A stretch of 64,000 nucleotides of DNA from Ichthyophis bannanicus (GCA_033557465.1 CM066032.1:60672955-60736954); one strand, 5' to 3'; positions 48,430 to 59,509 are shown, counted from the stretch's first letter. Notes: generated from the letters alone by a model not told the origin. A program made the numbers and translations.

Positions 48430-49805
48430 TTACCCAGTTCCAGGAGTGAGATTTTAAGCCTGACAAGAGGAGAAGCTATTTTGGACCTAGGCCTTAGTGG
48501 AACAAAAAATCTGCTGCAAGAGACGTGTTGGGGGGTCACTTGGTAATAGTGGTCATAGCATGATTGCATTTCATTTAATAAATGGAGGAAGAACAGCAAG
48601 GAAATCCACAGTACTACTTTTTACTTTCAAAGAGGAGATGATGATGATAAGATGAGGAAAATAGTTAAGAAAAAACTAAAAGAAGCAACTGCAAAAGTTA
48701 AAGATTTACATAATGGATGGGCATTGTTTAAAGATATTATCTTGGAAACCCAGACCAGATGTATTCCACGCTTTAAGAAAGGTGAGTGGAAGGAAGGCCA
48801 ATAAACTGCCAGCATGGTTTAAAGATGAGGTCAGAGAGGTTGTTGCTGCCAAAAAAAACATCTTTCAGGAAATGGAACAAGGAGCTAAATGATGAAAACA
48901 GGAAACAACATAGGTAATGGCAAATTAGATGCAAGGCATTGATAAAGAAGGCAAAGAGAGAATTTTGAGAAATGTTTGCCATAAAAGCAAAAACTCACAA
49001 TAAAAACTTTTTCAAATACATTTGTAGCAAAAATCTCTGAGAGAGTCAGCTGGACCGTTACATGATAGAGGAGTAAAAGGGGCACTAAGAGGGGACAAGG
49101 CCATAGCAGAGAGACTGAATGAATTCTTTGCTTCAGTCTTTACTGAAAAAGATATAGGGAAGTTAACCATTAATGAAATGGTATTTAAAGGTGATAAATC
49201 GGAAGAACTGAAAGAAATATTGATAAACCAGGAAGATGTATTACAACTATTTGATAAACTAAAGAGTAGCAAATCACCTGGACCAGATTGTATACATCTG
49301 AGGGTATTGAAAGAACTGATATATGAGAATGCAAACCTGCTATTAGTAATATGTGAACTATCATTAAAATCATCTGTAATACCTGAAGACTGGCAAATGG
49401 CCAATGTAACACCAATCTTTAAAAAGGGTTCCAGGCCTGACATCAGTACCGGGCAAATGGTAGAAACCATTATAAAGAAAAAAATGACTGAACATGTAGA
49501 TAGTCATGGTTTAATGGGAGAAAGCCAACATGGCTTTAGCCGAAGAGGGTCTTGTCTTACTAATCTATTATATTTTTTGAAGGTAGAAATCAACAGGTAG
49601 AGAAAGGTGAGCCGGTCGAAATAGTGTATCTGGATTTTCAGAAAGCCTTTGACAAGGTCCCTCATGAGACACTCTTGGCAAAATTAAAAAGTCATGAGAT
49701 AGGAGCAATGTACTATTTTGGATCAGGAACTGGTTAAAAGACAGAAAGGAGAGGGTAGGGCTAAATGGCCAATTTTCCCTATGGAGAAAGGTGAATAGTA
49801 GAGTA
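48430..49805 (+). mobile_element. CR1-B-like LINE, older copy (+)
   Basis: Starts in the endonuclease C-terminal region ('ggtaatagtggtcatagcat' corresponds to the NSDHS box), then a linker and the RT N-terminal half, with 49,178-49,600 open: SKSPGPDCIHLRVLKEL, LLLVICELSLKSSVIPEDWQ, VTPIFKKGS, HGLMGESQHGF. It continues YLDFQKAFDKVPH near 49,630 with frame breaks, and is cut at 49,805 by a minus-strand CR1-B terminus. More diverged from the other CR1-B copies than they are from each other. Confidence 0.85.
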
Positions 49806-49965
49806 AGAACATAAGAACATAAGATATGCCATACTGAGTCAGACCAAGGTCCATCAAGCCCAGTATCCTGTTTCCAACAGTGACCAATATAGATAATACG
49901 TACCCAGCAGTTCCCCAAAAGACAAGGTTCCACAATGCCTGTACTGGGTCAACATACGACAAAGA
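49806..49965 (-). mobile_element. CR1-B LINE, 160-bp 3' end only
   Basis: The terminus 'agaacataagaacataagat' and the following UTR text match 3,655-3,800 and 30,394-30,545. It is a severely 5'-truncated insertion inside the older CR1-B-like copy. Confidence 0.88.
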
Positions 49966-50609
49966 ATCAAAATGAAAATGTAAATTCTAAAAGCGCCTTA
50001 CACAATTAAATACAATTCTAATAAAGCCTGTTGGTAAATACAATGCTAGAAATACATCTCTCTGCTCCCCCCACCCCTTGGTGCACTAAAACCATCCAGC
50101 TGTTCATGGACCACCCAGGGATCTGTTTTTGTAAATACTGACAGCGCTTTAAATATTATAGAGCGGCGGTGACATACTTACTTTCAAAAAGGCTGTTCCT
50201 GTTTACGATGGCTCAGGGCCAGCAGCCTTATCTCTGACATTTTTTGGAGGGGGTGGGCGGGGGGTGGGAGTCTGTCTAAGCTCTGCTCCCCTCTGCTTTG
50301 CATTTCCTGTAACTAAGCGTGTCCAAGGCAGATAGTAAAATGAACCTTCCCGAATATTTCATTTCCCTGTCTGATGTTTCTGGGTCACGTGGGAAGCAGG
50401 CCTCTGTTACTTTCTTGCACGTCTCACATTTGAGGGGTTGGGATTAGTGTGTTTAGATCTTCTCCTGATACGGTCATGTTTCCAGGGTTTCACCGAGTTC
50501 ACCAGTACATACTGCGACTCAGTATCACATGCAGATAATGAACTCAGCTATGCAAAGGCTGGGTCCTGGACTTTAAACTGTGATTTGCTGAACCATTAAC
50601 ATAGGAGCC
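49966..50609. other. anonymous DNA
   Basis: No recognised gene or repeat terminus. A G-rich run lies near 50,245-50,270. Confidence 0.45.
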
Positions 50610-51250
50610 TGAAAGGAAGGACTGGCTCTAGCACTAGGACAGCTAGGCAGCTGCCTAAAATGGCGCGATCAAATCCCTACGCAGCGCTGCCAATGCACCT
50701 GGTAATCTGATCAATCCTACTCTGAATCAGAGACAGCATGGGACTGTGAATTACCAGGTGCATCAGCAACATTTGGGCAAATCATCATCCAGCAGCACAC
50801 ACCTCTTCTAATTTCTTTCTTCAAACAATATGGTAAGTAACCTCCCCAGAGGGCCAGCCCGCCCACTAGGCAAACTAGACAGCACCTAGGGAGGCAGGCC
50901 CTGGTGGGTGGCATCACTCCCCCCCCCCCCCCCGATGAAGTGGCAGCTGAACTGCCACTTCAGTGCTGCCGTGGGCATTAAAACGTCTGTGCAAGTACAT
51001 GCAGTTACGGCCTACCACTCCTGCCCCCTCCAACAGGAAGTTGCATTGGAAGGGGGCACGAGTCGCAGGCCGTGAGCACACAAGTGTAGGCACTTTAAGG
51101 CTCAACGCAGTGGAGGGATTGCCGTGTTGCCTCCCTCCCCCCAGGTGAGAAGATGGATGCTTGGGAGGCTGCTTGGCAGGCCAAGTGGCACCACAAACTT
51201 CAGGAGGGCGCGGCACAGAGGGTCTGCAAAATGTTTCAGGACGGCACCGC
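50610..51250. repeat. unclassified interspersed repeats, family R1 and related
   Basis: 'gaaggactggctctagcact' (50,615) and 'gagggccagcccgcccacta' (50,850) look like termini of related elements. The internal block at 51,015-51,080 matches 24,790-24,850, and the inverted block at 54,640-54,700. A C-run lies at 50,920-50,933. No coding. The boundary with the CR1 fragment at 51,255 suggests insertion into it. Confidence 0.4.
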
Positions 51251-51254
51251 CTTG

Positions 51255-51555
51255 TCATACCACTTGCCACTCTGAGATCCTCAGACACTATCACTCCGAG
51301 GTCCCTCTCTTGGTCCATATATACCAACCTCTTGCCCCCTATCGCGGGCATCTCCATTGGGTTTCTGCATCCCAAGTCCATCATGCTGCACTTCTTTGCA
51401 TTAAATCTCAATTGCAAAGCATTTGACCATTCTTGTAATCTTTGTAGATCATTTCTTATGTTACTTACTCCCTTCAAAGTATCCACCCTGTTGCAAATCT
51501 TTGTTATATTATTTAAAAAGGCAAACTTTGCCTTTTAGCCCTTCTGCAATATCAG
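51255..51555 (-). mobile_element. CR1-D-like fragment (-)
   Basis: Minus strand: GVSNIRNDLQRLQEWSNALQLRFNAKKC, then LGCRNPMEMPAIGGKRLVY and RDLGVIVSEDL, matching the CR1-D segment after the FADD box. The upstream FADD region is disrupted near 51,520. Confidence 0.8.
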
Positions 51556-51799
51556 GGGCGGCGGAAGGGCTTTCTCGGGGGGGGGGACTCCAAGCTCTGC
51601 CCCAACTCCGCCCAAGCCCCGCTCTGCGGGCAGAGACCCTTCTTGTTCACAGACAGGGAGGGTCTTTGTTGTGACTGTGGCTTTTCTTCTGCCCACAGGA
51701 GATGGGATCCCCACGGGCAGCCTACTGCCTGCCATGCCTTGATATCTGGTGGAGCCAGGGCCTGTGTGTCCCAACCCTTTCTGACGTCTATGTGCAATA
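51556..51799. other. anonymous DNA with a G-run
   Basis: A G-run at about 51,579-51,587 and a GC-rich stretch. No gene recognised. Confidence 0.45.
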
Positions 51800-52175
51800 T
51801 CGCCCACAAATACATTTATTTATTTAACAGTATTTATATACTACTTTTTCTTTAAATCAAGGTGATTTACATTAAACTCCATCATTGAACTCAACTATTT
51901 ACATTGTAACGAGGTGTTTTAAAAACTCTATAAATTGTAGTCATCCATGTGCCATAACAGTATGTTTCCATAACTTATTTACATATGCAACCTATTTACA
52001 GTTTGTGGTCGTGTTGTATGATCATGGACATTGTTCAGTAGTCATTGTTGCCGAAATGTTCAATGAATAGGAATGTCTTCAGTATTTTCCTGAATTCTTT
52101 AGCATCATTTGTGCATCTGATATTGTTCGGTAGTGAGTTCCATAGATTTGATGCATATAGTAAAAAGGCTGTATC
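51800..52175 (-). mobile_element. L2-like LINE, 3' end fragment
   Basis: The tail 'catttatttatttaacagta' with 'aaggtgatttacattaaact' and then the reversed coding block 'gttcggtagtgagttccata' (the W-N-S-L-P region on the minus strand) fit an L2-type 3' end. Confidence 0.6.
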
Positions 52176-53010
52176 CAAGTTCACTGCTTAGCTTTGGAGA
52201 ATTCCTTTGGCATGGTTAGTGTTTTTGTTGTTTGCTCTTGACGGGCGGTTTTCAGGGGTATATTTTTATTAGGTGAACATTGAACAGTAGTGGTCCCCTG
52301 AGGCACTCCACTACTCACCCTCCTTTCTTCAAAGAGAATTCCATTCACCACTTCCTTCTGCAGTCTGTCACTTGTGCATGTAGCCCCCGACAATCCTCAT
52401 GATACACAGAAAAACGCACTCACTGACACACACATGTGCACACTCCCTGACATTTCCTATGACTCACAGAGCTGAAACACCCAAATGCTCAATTCTGAAA
52501 TGCGCCATTGTGTCACACTAACCAGGATTGTGGTACCTCTGGATTCAACTTTTACAGTAACACTACCTGCTTTTAGCACATCCTCCAGCAATGAGTTCCA
52601 AAGATTAAACTCATTGAAAGAAAAACTATTCTCTTTAGCCATTCCTCATAGGAGAGCCGTACCATCCCCTTTATTATTTTGGTTGCTCTTTTTGTACCTT
52701 TTCTAATGCTGCTAAATCTGTTTTGAGATATGGATATCAGAATAGCACAGAATACTCGAGGTGCAGTCACACTATGGAGCGATACAGAGGCATTATGATG
52801 TCATCCTTTGTTTTATTCTCTATTCCTTTCCTAATGATTCATAACATTCAGTTTGCTCTATTGGCCACTGCTACACAATGAAGATTCCAGTGTATTGTCT
52901 ATGATCACACTCAGATCCTTTTCTTGGGTAGTGACTCCTAATGTGGAACCTAGCACTGTGTAACTATAGTTTGGGTTATTCTTCCCTACATGCATCACTT
53001 TGCTCTTTGT
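52176..53010 (-). mobile_element. CR1-like LINE fragments, old
   Basis: 52,290-52,395 carries LQKEVVNGILFEERRVSSGVPQG (RT motif B region). 52,540-53,010 carries the CR1-B C-terminal part on the minus strand: the block of 'gagcgatacagaggcattat' at 52,777 corresponds to IMPLYRS, followed by decayed versions of the YCVQFW and RATK blocks. Both are clearly more diverged than the CR1-B copies at 1 and 3,652. Confidence 0.75.
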
Positions 53011-54369
53011 TGTTTAGTAAACATACCCCTTAAGCAACAATGAACATTATCTTGAGCTTCTGGGAAAGGCAGGTCAAAAATTGCTTGTGTGTATCCATTA
53101 CCATGTGCCTAGTATATGCACACATCTTTTTCTGTGGTTTTTCTCTTCAAAACTATTTGATATCAATTCTTAATGCCGATTTATCCTTAATCAGGAGAGG
53201 AGTAAGAAAACCTACAAACTCAGTTTAGGCAGACTTTGTAGATTTGTTTCCAAAACAGCTAAACTCTTCTGTTACATTGCATGTCAGAATCAGAAGCCTG
53301 TAACACTCAGAGCGTGAATGAAAACAGGAAGGAACAAGGAACAAGCCTCTTTCCAAATCCCCCCTCCTCCCCACAATGATCCTAGGTCAACTTTCAGGAA
53401 GATCTTTAAACTTTCTGTGAACTTGAGAAAGGGGGGCCACCAGCAAGCGCAAGAATAACTGGGAACGAAGCGTGTACGTGGTCATGAGCTCAAGGACACG
53501 ACAAAGGTTCCTCTGTGGAAACAAGCTGCACATTCTGTAAGCCTGACCGGAGATGTGCAATTCCAACTGCAGGGTGATTGGAGGGGGGGGGGGGGAGATG
53601 CCCCAGAAACCTGCAGGAAATAGCATCTGGTGCATTTATGATGCAAACGCCATATGAAGATGGGACAGCAGACATGTCACATGACAGAAAATCTGCACAG
53701 GAAACCCCAAACCTACCCTGTAGGTCACATCAGATTAAAAACTAATGGGGAGGATAAAATAAAAGGGGCAACAATCAGCACTGGAGCTGAATATACTTTG
53801 ACTGCAGGTGACACCTGACATTGTAACGCAGTATCCTGTGCTCCTGCTGTGTTATCTGATATAGCATCACACATGTACGTAGTTAAACCAATTCACATCC
53901 AAGAAAAAGATCCAGTCTCTTACAATCCAACTGTTTATCATAATAAGTAAATTGTAGAACTTACTGTGAAAGCTGACTCAAGAGATGCCACAATCCTGGT
54001 TAGACATGCAGCATGCTGGATCTGTCTGAATTAAGACTGAGGATGGATTATGGAGATGTCTGAATGGCTGGATACAAATTGGAGCAGTTTGAAATGTTGA
54101 GGAAATGGTGAAACAGGACATATAAAATATAGATGGATGTGTCTAAAATTCAGTTGGAAGACTGTGAATCTGAATTGCATGTGTGAATTTGGTAAAAGAG
54201 TGATAGAAATCCAAGGGGAAGAAATCGACGAGAAGGAGCGGGCTGCAGAGTTTTGCTCCTTTCTGTAGAATAGAGCGTCTGCACTGAAGGTCACAGGGAG
54301 CTGCAATAGCCCAATGGGATCACAGATTATACCTTGTAGTAAGGCATGAACCAAGGCTGGTATTAAGGA
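53011..54369. other. anonymous DNA, no supported gene
   Basis: No recognised gene, RNA or repeat terminus. A G-run lies at about 53,583-53,594. Confidence 0.5.
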
Positions 54370-54830
54370 AACTGGACAGAGTGGGCCACATGCAGGACTA
54401 GCCCAAGAGTTTCTGCCACCTCAGGCAGAAACCCCAGCCATGCTGCACCCCGCCCCCCCCCCCCCATGCTGAGCCAGGCCACCTTTCTCCCCCCATGCTG
54501 AGCCGTGCTGCCCTCCTCTTTCACAATGAGCTGTGCCACTGCCCCCGCTGTCACTGATTCCGATGGGGGGGGGGGTGGCTCAGTCTGGTGGTGGCAGCCT
54601 GCAGCAGGCCATGTGCTTTGGCACACCTGACCTGCCTCTTCTGACCTCCCTCCAAGACAACTTCCTGTGGGAGGGGGACAGAAGTAGCAGGCCATGTGAG
54701 ACAAAGCACATGGTCTGCCATGGGCGCCATGCCGTGCCACCCACAGAGGTCTGCCACCCTAGACGGCCACCTAACCCGCCTAGTGGACAGGCCGACCCTG
54801 GTCGCATGCACCTGTTAAACCTATAGGAGC
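54370..54830. repeat. unclassified interspersed repeat, R1-related, inverted
   Basis: The block at 54,640-54,700 ('gacaacttcctgtgggaggg') is the reverse complement of the block at 24,790 and 51,030. The outer text 'gaccctggtcgcatgcac' and 'acatgcaggactagcccaag' suggests a unit of about 430 bp. Poly-C and poly-G runs occur at about 54,447-54,465 and 54,565-54,575. Non-coding. Confidence 0.4.
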
Positions 54831-55164
54831 AAGGATCACAAACAAGCATGAAGCTGCTGCCCTAACTTACCACTAGCAACAATATATAATGCAATGAAGG
54901 CATGTATGCACACACAATTGTGCGGAAGAACACACAGAGCCCTATAGAAGTGAAGACGACTTAACACGACCCAAAACCTCATCCTGGAGAACTTTTACGA
55001 AGTTACTAATCTACCCCCTACCTCAGCATTAGAAACACACTGAAATTAGCTGGAAACTTCTCTGAGAATATCACACCCCTTCAGAGACAGAACTGAACTC
55101 AGACACTGAAGTGGATGAATCACAGGAATTCCAGCTCATGCCCTCCCCTAATCTCCCTCTACTA
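54831..55164. other. anonymous DNA
   Basis: Nothing recognised. Confidence 0.45.
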
Positions 55165-55310
55165 GAGAATGAGATCAATATTTATTTATTTGTTTTGAGT
55201 GTTTTTATATACTGCTTTATCAATCAATCAAAGCGGTTTACAGTGAATCAAAACAATATACATAAAGCATTAGGTGGAGTTAACCCATAAACACTGAACT
55301 TAAGTTAACC
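55165..55310 (-). repeat. L2-type 3' tail
   Basis: 'tatttatttatttgttttga' followed by 'atatactgctttatcaatca' and 'agcggtttacagtgaatcaa' is the reversed L2-type end (compare 36,311-36,352). Confidence 0.6.
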
Positions 55311-55539
55311 ATATTATGACATTGTAATTTGAGTAAGGCAACTTTATACATTAGTGTTTCCCTCCAACCTTAAAGTTATAATATGCCACAAAGGCCCTGC
55401 CCTTGATGAATCATTATTTATTTGGCTTCATTCCAGGAGTAGTTCAAGGCAAGTTACATTTACGTACAGCAAGTATTTCCCTAATAAATCAGGAAAGCCA
55501 TATGCAGACTACAGAGCCAAGTCCAGCATATTAATAACG

Positions 55540-56110
55540 AAAGGTTGCTTAGCAGAGTTCCTAAAAAGAGCTATAGTAAAACCAACCCTATATAGGCACC
55601 ACCTCAGGCCTCCCGTTTCTAGGAAAGCTCATTGTATTATCTTATCTTCAGCAGAATACAAAGCATCCAGCCCGCTTTAATCTGGCTTCAGGCCACATTT
55701 CAACAGAGTTGGAATTAATGAGTCTTCTGGATGAACTGCAACTATGTATGGACCACAGGTAGGTAGCCCTGCTGGTATTTTTCATCTTTGTTTACTGCAA
55801 CATGCTAAATACACATTTAGAAGACCTGGGGCTCAAAGATCCTGCTTTAGGCTGGCTTATCTCCTTCCTTCACAATCATTAACTGGGATCAGCTTCATCC
55901 CACTCTCACGCTCTCTTATGGAGTACCACAGCGATTTCTCCTGTGAACATTATTCAGTTTGTACACGGCCACCCTAGACAAATCTTCAGAAACAATCGAA
56001 TCACTTACTACTCACGTGGCAACGACATTCAGTTACTGGTCCTCTCAGCCCGGACCCCGACAAACTCATCACCTGCTTGAATGAATGCCCAAAGCTACAG
56101 AAGGCCTTGG
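55540..56110 (+). mobile_element. L2-like LINE RT remnant, strongly decayed
   Basis: Reading across frames gives SGFRPHFNRVGI near 55,683, LLDELQLCMDHR near 55,727, LLVFF and LNTHLEDLGLKDPALGWLISFL near 55,770-55,870 and a WST block (ALLWSTTAIS) where motif B would be. These correspond to the Q-S-G-F, motif A and motif B regions of L2-like RTs. No frame longer than about 100 codons survives. Confidence 0.5.
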
Positions 56111-57334
56111 CAAATCTTCTTTGAATTCAGGAGCTAGCTGTTGAAGCCTCTCTCGCAAAGCCTCCCACCCCAACGTCTACCACAGCTCCTTTAGGGCCTG
56201 ATTTATTAAGACTTTCCCCCCTAGACCCAGAGTGGAAAAACAGTTTAATAAACTGGACCTTTAAAACTCTGCTGAACAGTGCCAGTATAAGCCAGCGACC
56301 GCTCTCTTTACCCACTCCCCATGTAGTCAGTAGCATGTTGATGACCCCCAATAACTACAACCGAGGTGATGCTGTTTCACTTCACACAGCACAACAGTGC
56401 ACAATAGTTTATCTCCCTCCCTCTCTTTCCTCCTGTAGCCTTGCCTCACCTGCCCTCATCCAGTTTCGCTCTCTCTCCCTCTCTCTTTCCTGCAAATCCT
56501 GCCCTCGCCTAGCCTTTGTCCCTGGCAGTCCCAATCCCTTTCCCCTAACAAGTCAGTCACCCCTCATCTCCTCCCCAACTTCCATGAACCCACTCACCTA
56601 GACACGCCTACCCTTCATGCCCCAAGCACCCACCCCATCTTCTAGGCACCCTCTCAACCAGACAGCAGTACCTTCCCATTTTATCATTTAGTTATTTAGA
56701 GGACAATTCCGAAATGGGGCACGTCCAGGTAGCAGGCAGGTCCAAATGGAAACGGGCAGAAATAGAACCCAATTCCACACATGCGGGGATATACGCAGCT
56801 GCGTGCACAGAATCGACACATAGATATGCTAGACATGGCAAGCACACAACACAACATTGTATGAAGACGGGTATACCCCAACAATGGCTTTGTACATCCC
56901 AAAGCTCACTGTATTCCGAAAAGATGTATGTCTGCAACTCTACCCATCTCCATGATATACCTGCAAATGGCCACACCCTCCTTTAAGACATGCAGATATG
57001 AAGCTGCTGTGCTGTTATGAGGATGAATGACAATGACAGTTGGCGACACTTATTGGTGGATGCAAGTTAGACAATAGAAACTAGTCTGTGGCATGCCCAG
57101 ACCACTACAAAGCAATTGCAGAGTTCAGTAATGTAGCAGGAAAACAGGGAGAGAGTGAAACTAGCACAAGATGCAGTGCAGCACTACATATATGGCAGTA
57201 GAGGACCTCCCGAGGTATTCACATTGTGTACATCTCAGGAACATGACTGTACAGTGCTAAGTAAGAAGACTGAAGAAAGCAACCAAGGTATCTGTAAGAT
57301 GCGATGAGACAAAAAGAACAGATACCCAGACTGG
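56111..57334. other. anonymous DNA, pyrimidine-rich near 56,405-56,600
   Basis: No gene recognised. The C/T-rich stretch gives long antisense frames that are compositional. Confidence 0.5.
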
Positions 57335-57372
57335 CAGAGTTTTCAGGTTTGGGAAAAAACCCTTCCTTTATT

Positions 57373-57415
57373 TCCCCTACACGTTTCGGCCTAACAGCCT
57401 TCTTCACGGGGGTAT
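57373..57415 (-). ncRNA. hammerhead-like motif, left arm
   Basis: Minus strand: CCCCCGTGAAGA, GGC-TGTTAG-GCC, GAAACGTGTAGGGG. The CUGA box is changed to GTGA, so this arm is probably inactive. Confidence 0.5.
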
Positions 57416-57519
57416 TCTAAGGGTGCAAAGCTTCTCTGTATAGGACTTCTGTTAAATAAAGAACATATGTCATGCAATCCTTAGCGTTGTCTGCATAGCA
57501 GTAGTTTGCACCCTTAGAA

Positions 57520-57560
57520 TACCCCCTGAAGAAGGCTGTTAGGCCGAAATGCGTAGGGGA
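57520..57560 (+). ncRNA. hammerhead-like motif, right arm
   Basis: Plus strand: ACCCCCTGAAGA, GGC-TGTTAG-GCC, GAAATGCGTAGGGG. CUGANGA and GAAA are both present, and CCCC/GGGG give stem I. An extra A sits between CTGAAGA and stem II, and stem III is minimal. Confidence 0.55.
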
Positions 57561-57609
57561 AATAAAGGAAGGAGTTTTTCCCAAACCTGAAAACTCTGAC
57601 AGGGAAGTG

Positions 57610-58340
57610 TTTGGATGGGGAAGTAATGGTGGAACCGTTCTTCTCAATCCTGCCCATCTGCACTGGCACCTGGTGAAGCTGAGTAAATCATCCACGTATT
57701 GTAGCAACATGCGTTCAGAAGGGCAAGACTGGAACTAACGCAAATCTTGACTAAGTGCATCCCGAACAGCATGGGGGACTTCTTGAATCCTTGGGGTAAC
57801 CATGTCCATGTCAATTGCCTCTTACTGCCAGTAATAGGGTCTTCCCATTCAAACGCAAACAGTGGCTGGCTAGGAGTGGCCAGTCTCAAGCAGAAAAAGG
57901 CATCCTTTAAGTCCAGAACAGTGAAGCAGGTTGCTTGTGCAGGAATCAAACTCAGTAAATTGTAGGGGCTTGGCACAACAGGGTGAATGGTAACAACAGC
58001 TTCATTGACCTTCCGTAGGTCCTGCACAGGTCGGTAATCATCAGTACCTGGTTTTTGAACTGGCAGCAAAGGGGTAATCCAGGGTGACTGGCATGGTTTT
58101 CAGGAGTCCAGACTTAAGTAGTTGCTGGAGATGTTTATGAATGCCCTCAACATCTCTTCGGGGCAGGGAATATTGCCTGACACAATTGGGACATTCGTTT
58201 TTTCTTCTCTTTTTCAGTGGCCCATTTCTCTGCAATAGGCACATTGATCTCGTTCCAATAGTCCTTGCTCCAATGATCCTCGCCGGGTTCCTCTACCCCG
58301 GCCTCGGCTTCTCGGTTCCTGGTCAGGGAACCAAAAATGT
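57610..58340 (-). pseudogene. endogenous retrovirus fragment: gag nucleocapsid end and pol RT
   Basis: Class I (gammaretrovirus-like) remnant on the minus strand. From 5' to 3': a basic, Arg/Gly-rich stretch and a CCHC-type zinc knuckle (C-A-Y-C start) around 58,290-58,185, then within a few codons the first part of the RT (about 58,180-58,070), then the RT palm (58,069-57,740) with the [15 protein letters not shown] (first catalytic Asp) and [12 protein letters not shown] blocks, and a YVDD box at about 57,705-57,690. The protease that normally separates nucleocapsid and RT is absent, apparently deleted. A stop right after the knuckle's His and at least two frame changes show it is dead. RNase H, integrase, env and LTRs are not seen. 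The fragment stops beside the inverted repeat. Confidence 0.85.
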
Positions 58341-58684
58341 AGCAGATAAACGAGTGAAGAAAGAAACACCCAAAGAGTCTCAGAAGGAAACCGGTTTAAT
58401 GTGCACAGACCCAGAGAAAATAGTTTTTCCAAATTCTGGGCCCCCACCAGAGGACTCAGAGAGATTATATAGACCTCATCAGTTTATTACAGTATTTCTT
58501 CATGACTGGTCACTTTATTACAGTGTAGACCCGATTGGAGAAAGCCTACTGCACTCTTATCTCTAGCAAAGCAGAGAGAGCAGCAGGACAAAGGAATAGG
58601 GGAGGGAAAAGCATGTACCAGGGAATGACTTCACCAAGATGGGTTTATCCTTTTCACTTAACCCTTCCAGCTCTCAGCCCTGCC
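58341..58684. other. anonymous DNA, possibly ERV flank
   Basis: No coding recognised. It could be a remnant of gag or an LTR of the neighbouring retrovirus, but no terminal TG/CA or primer-binding site was identified. Confidence 0.4.
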
Positions 58685-58850
58685 TGGATTTCCACCTCGA
58701 TATGGCTAGGACTTCAGGATATCCACAATGAATATGCATGAGATATAGTTGCATACCCTGGAACCCACTATATGCAAATATGTGTCATACACCTACATTA
58801 GGGATATCCTGAAAACCTGATAGGCTCTGGGGTCATTAGGACTAGTTTGG
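58685..58850. mobile_element. palindromic foldback repeat, diverged copy
   Basis: 'caatgaatatgcatgagata' and 'attagggatatcctgaaaac' are the two inverted halves seen at 14,533. The termini are decayed. Confidence 0.6.
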
Positions 58851-59189
58851 GAAGCCCTTTGCCTTACACACTTTCAGCAAATGGTTTCATTCATTACTTT
58901 TTTTATTATTTTACATTTATAGAATTTTACAAAATAAATCAAGTATACACTTACACAGAAAAAAAGAATAAAACATCATATATCAAAGGAAATACGAGTG
59001 AGGACACTACATCATATGCCGCATTCTTACAAGCCCACAATAATGGGGGGTGGGTGGAGGAAATACTAAACTGACGTACAAAATAACAAGGAAATCCCTG
59101 CTATATACAGGAAAGTGAAAAAGGAACTTGAGTTAATCAGTCATTAGTTAAGAACCTGAACACCATCCCCACTAGGAGTAGCAGAATAC
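58851..59189. other. anonymous AT-rich DNA
   Basis: 'ttacatttatagaattttac' and following text vaguely resemble an L1 3' end (compare 60,525), but not enough to call it. Confidence 0.35.
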
Positions 59190-59365
59190 TGATAAAAGAA
59201 ACGGGCTGCAAACCAGGGTGAAAATCTCACTTTTCCCATCATGTTCCTTGTGACCTTAGGAAAGTCACTTGATCTCCCATTACCTCAGGTACCAACTTCA
59301 ACTATAAGCTCTATGGGGAAGGAACTTATCACCATTGAACAGAGCTATATACATCCAGTCGCACC
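59190..59365 (+). mobile_element. MIR/V-SINE-like fragment
   Basis: 'cttgtgaccttaggaaagtc' and 'acttgatctcccattacctc' form the core shared with MIR-type SINEs, followed by 'actataagctctatggggaa', the usual body after the core. The tRNA-like head is not preserved. Confidence 0.55.
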
Positions 59366-59509
59366 ATAAAAATATATTGCCATCACTAGGGGGATCTTGG
59401 AAGAACAGCCACACAGCAAGGATAACATCGGCCAGCTCGCTGTGCTGCCCTAACATCCTGAGACGACTTCTTCTCTACAGCAGAGAAGCGGAGCTGCATG
59501 AATCTGGAA

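Larger units (their letters stand above)
57335..57599. repeat. inverted repeat of two 95-bp arms, each with a hammerhead-like core
   Basis: 57,335-57,429 is the near-perfect reverse complement of 57,505-57,599, with a 75-bp spacer. Each arm contains, on its own strand, CCCC, (C)TGAAGA, GGC-loop-GCC, GAAA, a short G/C stem III and then GTAGGGG, so CCCC and GGGG can pair as stem I. A polyadenylation-like AATAAA follows in each arm. This fits PLE-type or retrozyme-type ends arranged in inverted orientation. Confidence 0.75.

Noticed and set aside
53011..54369. Host exon search
   Set aside because: No frame with a recognisable domain and plausible splice sites was found; left as anonymous DNA.
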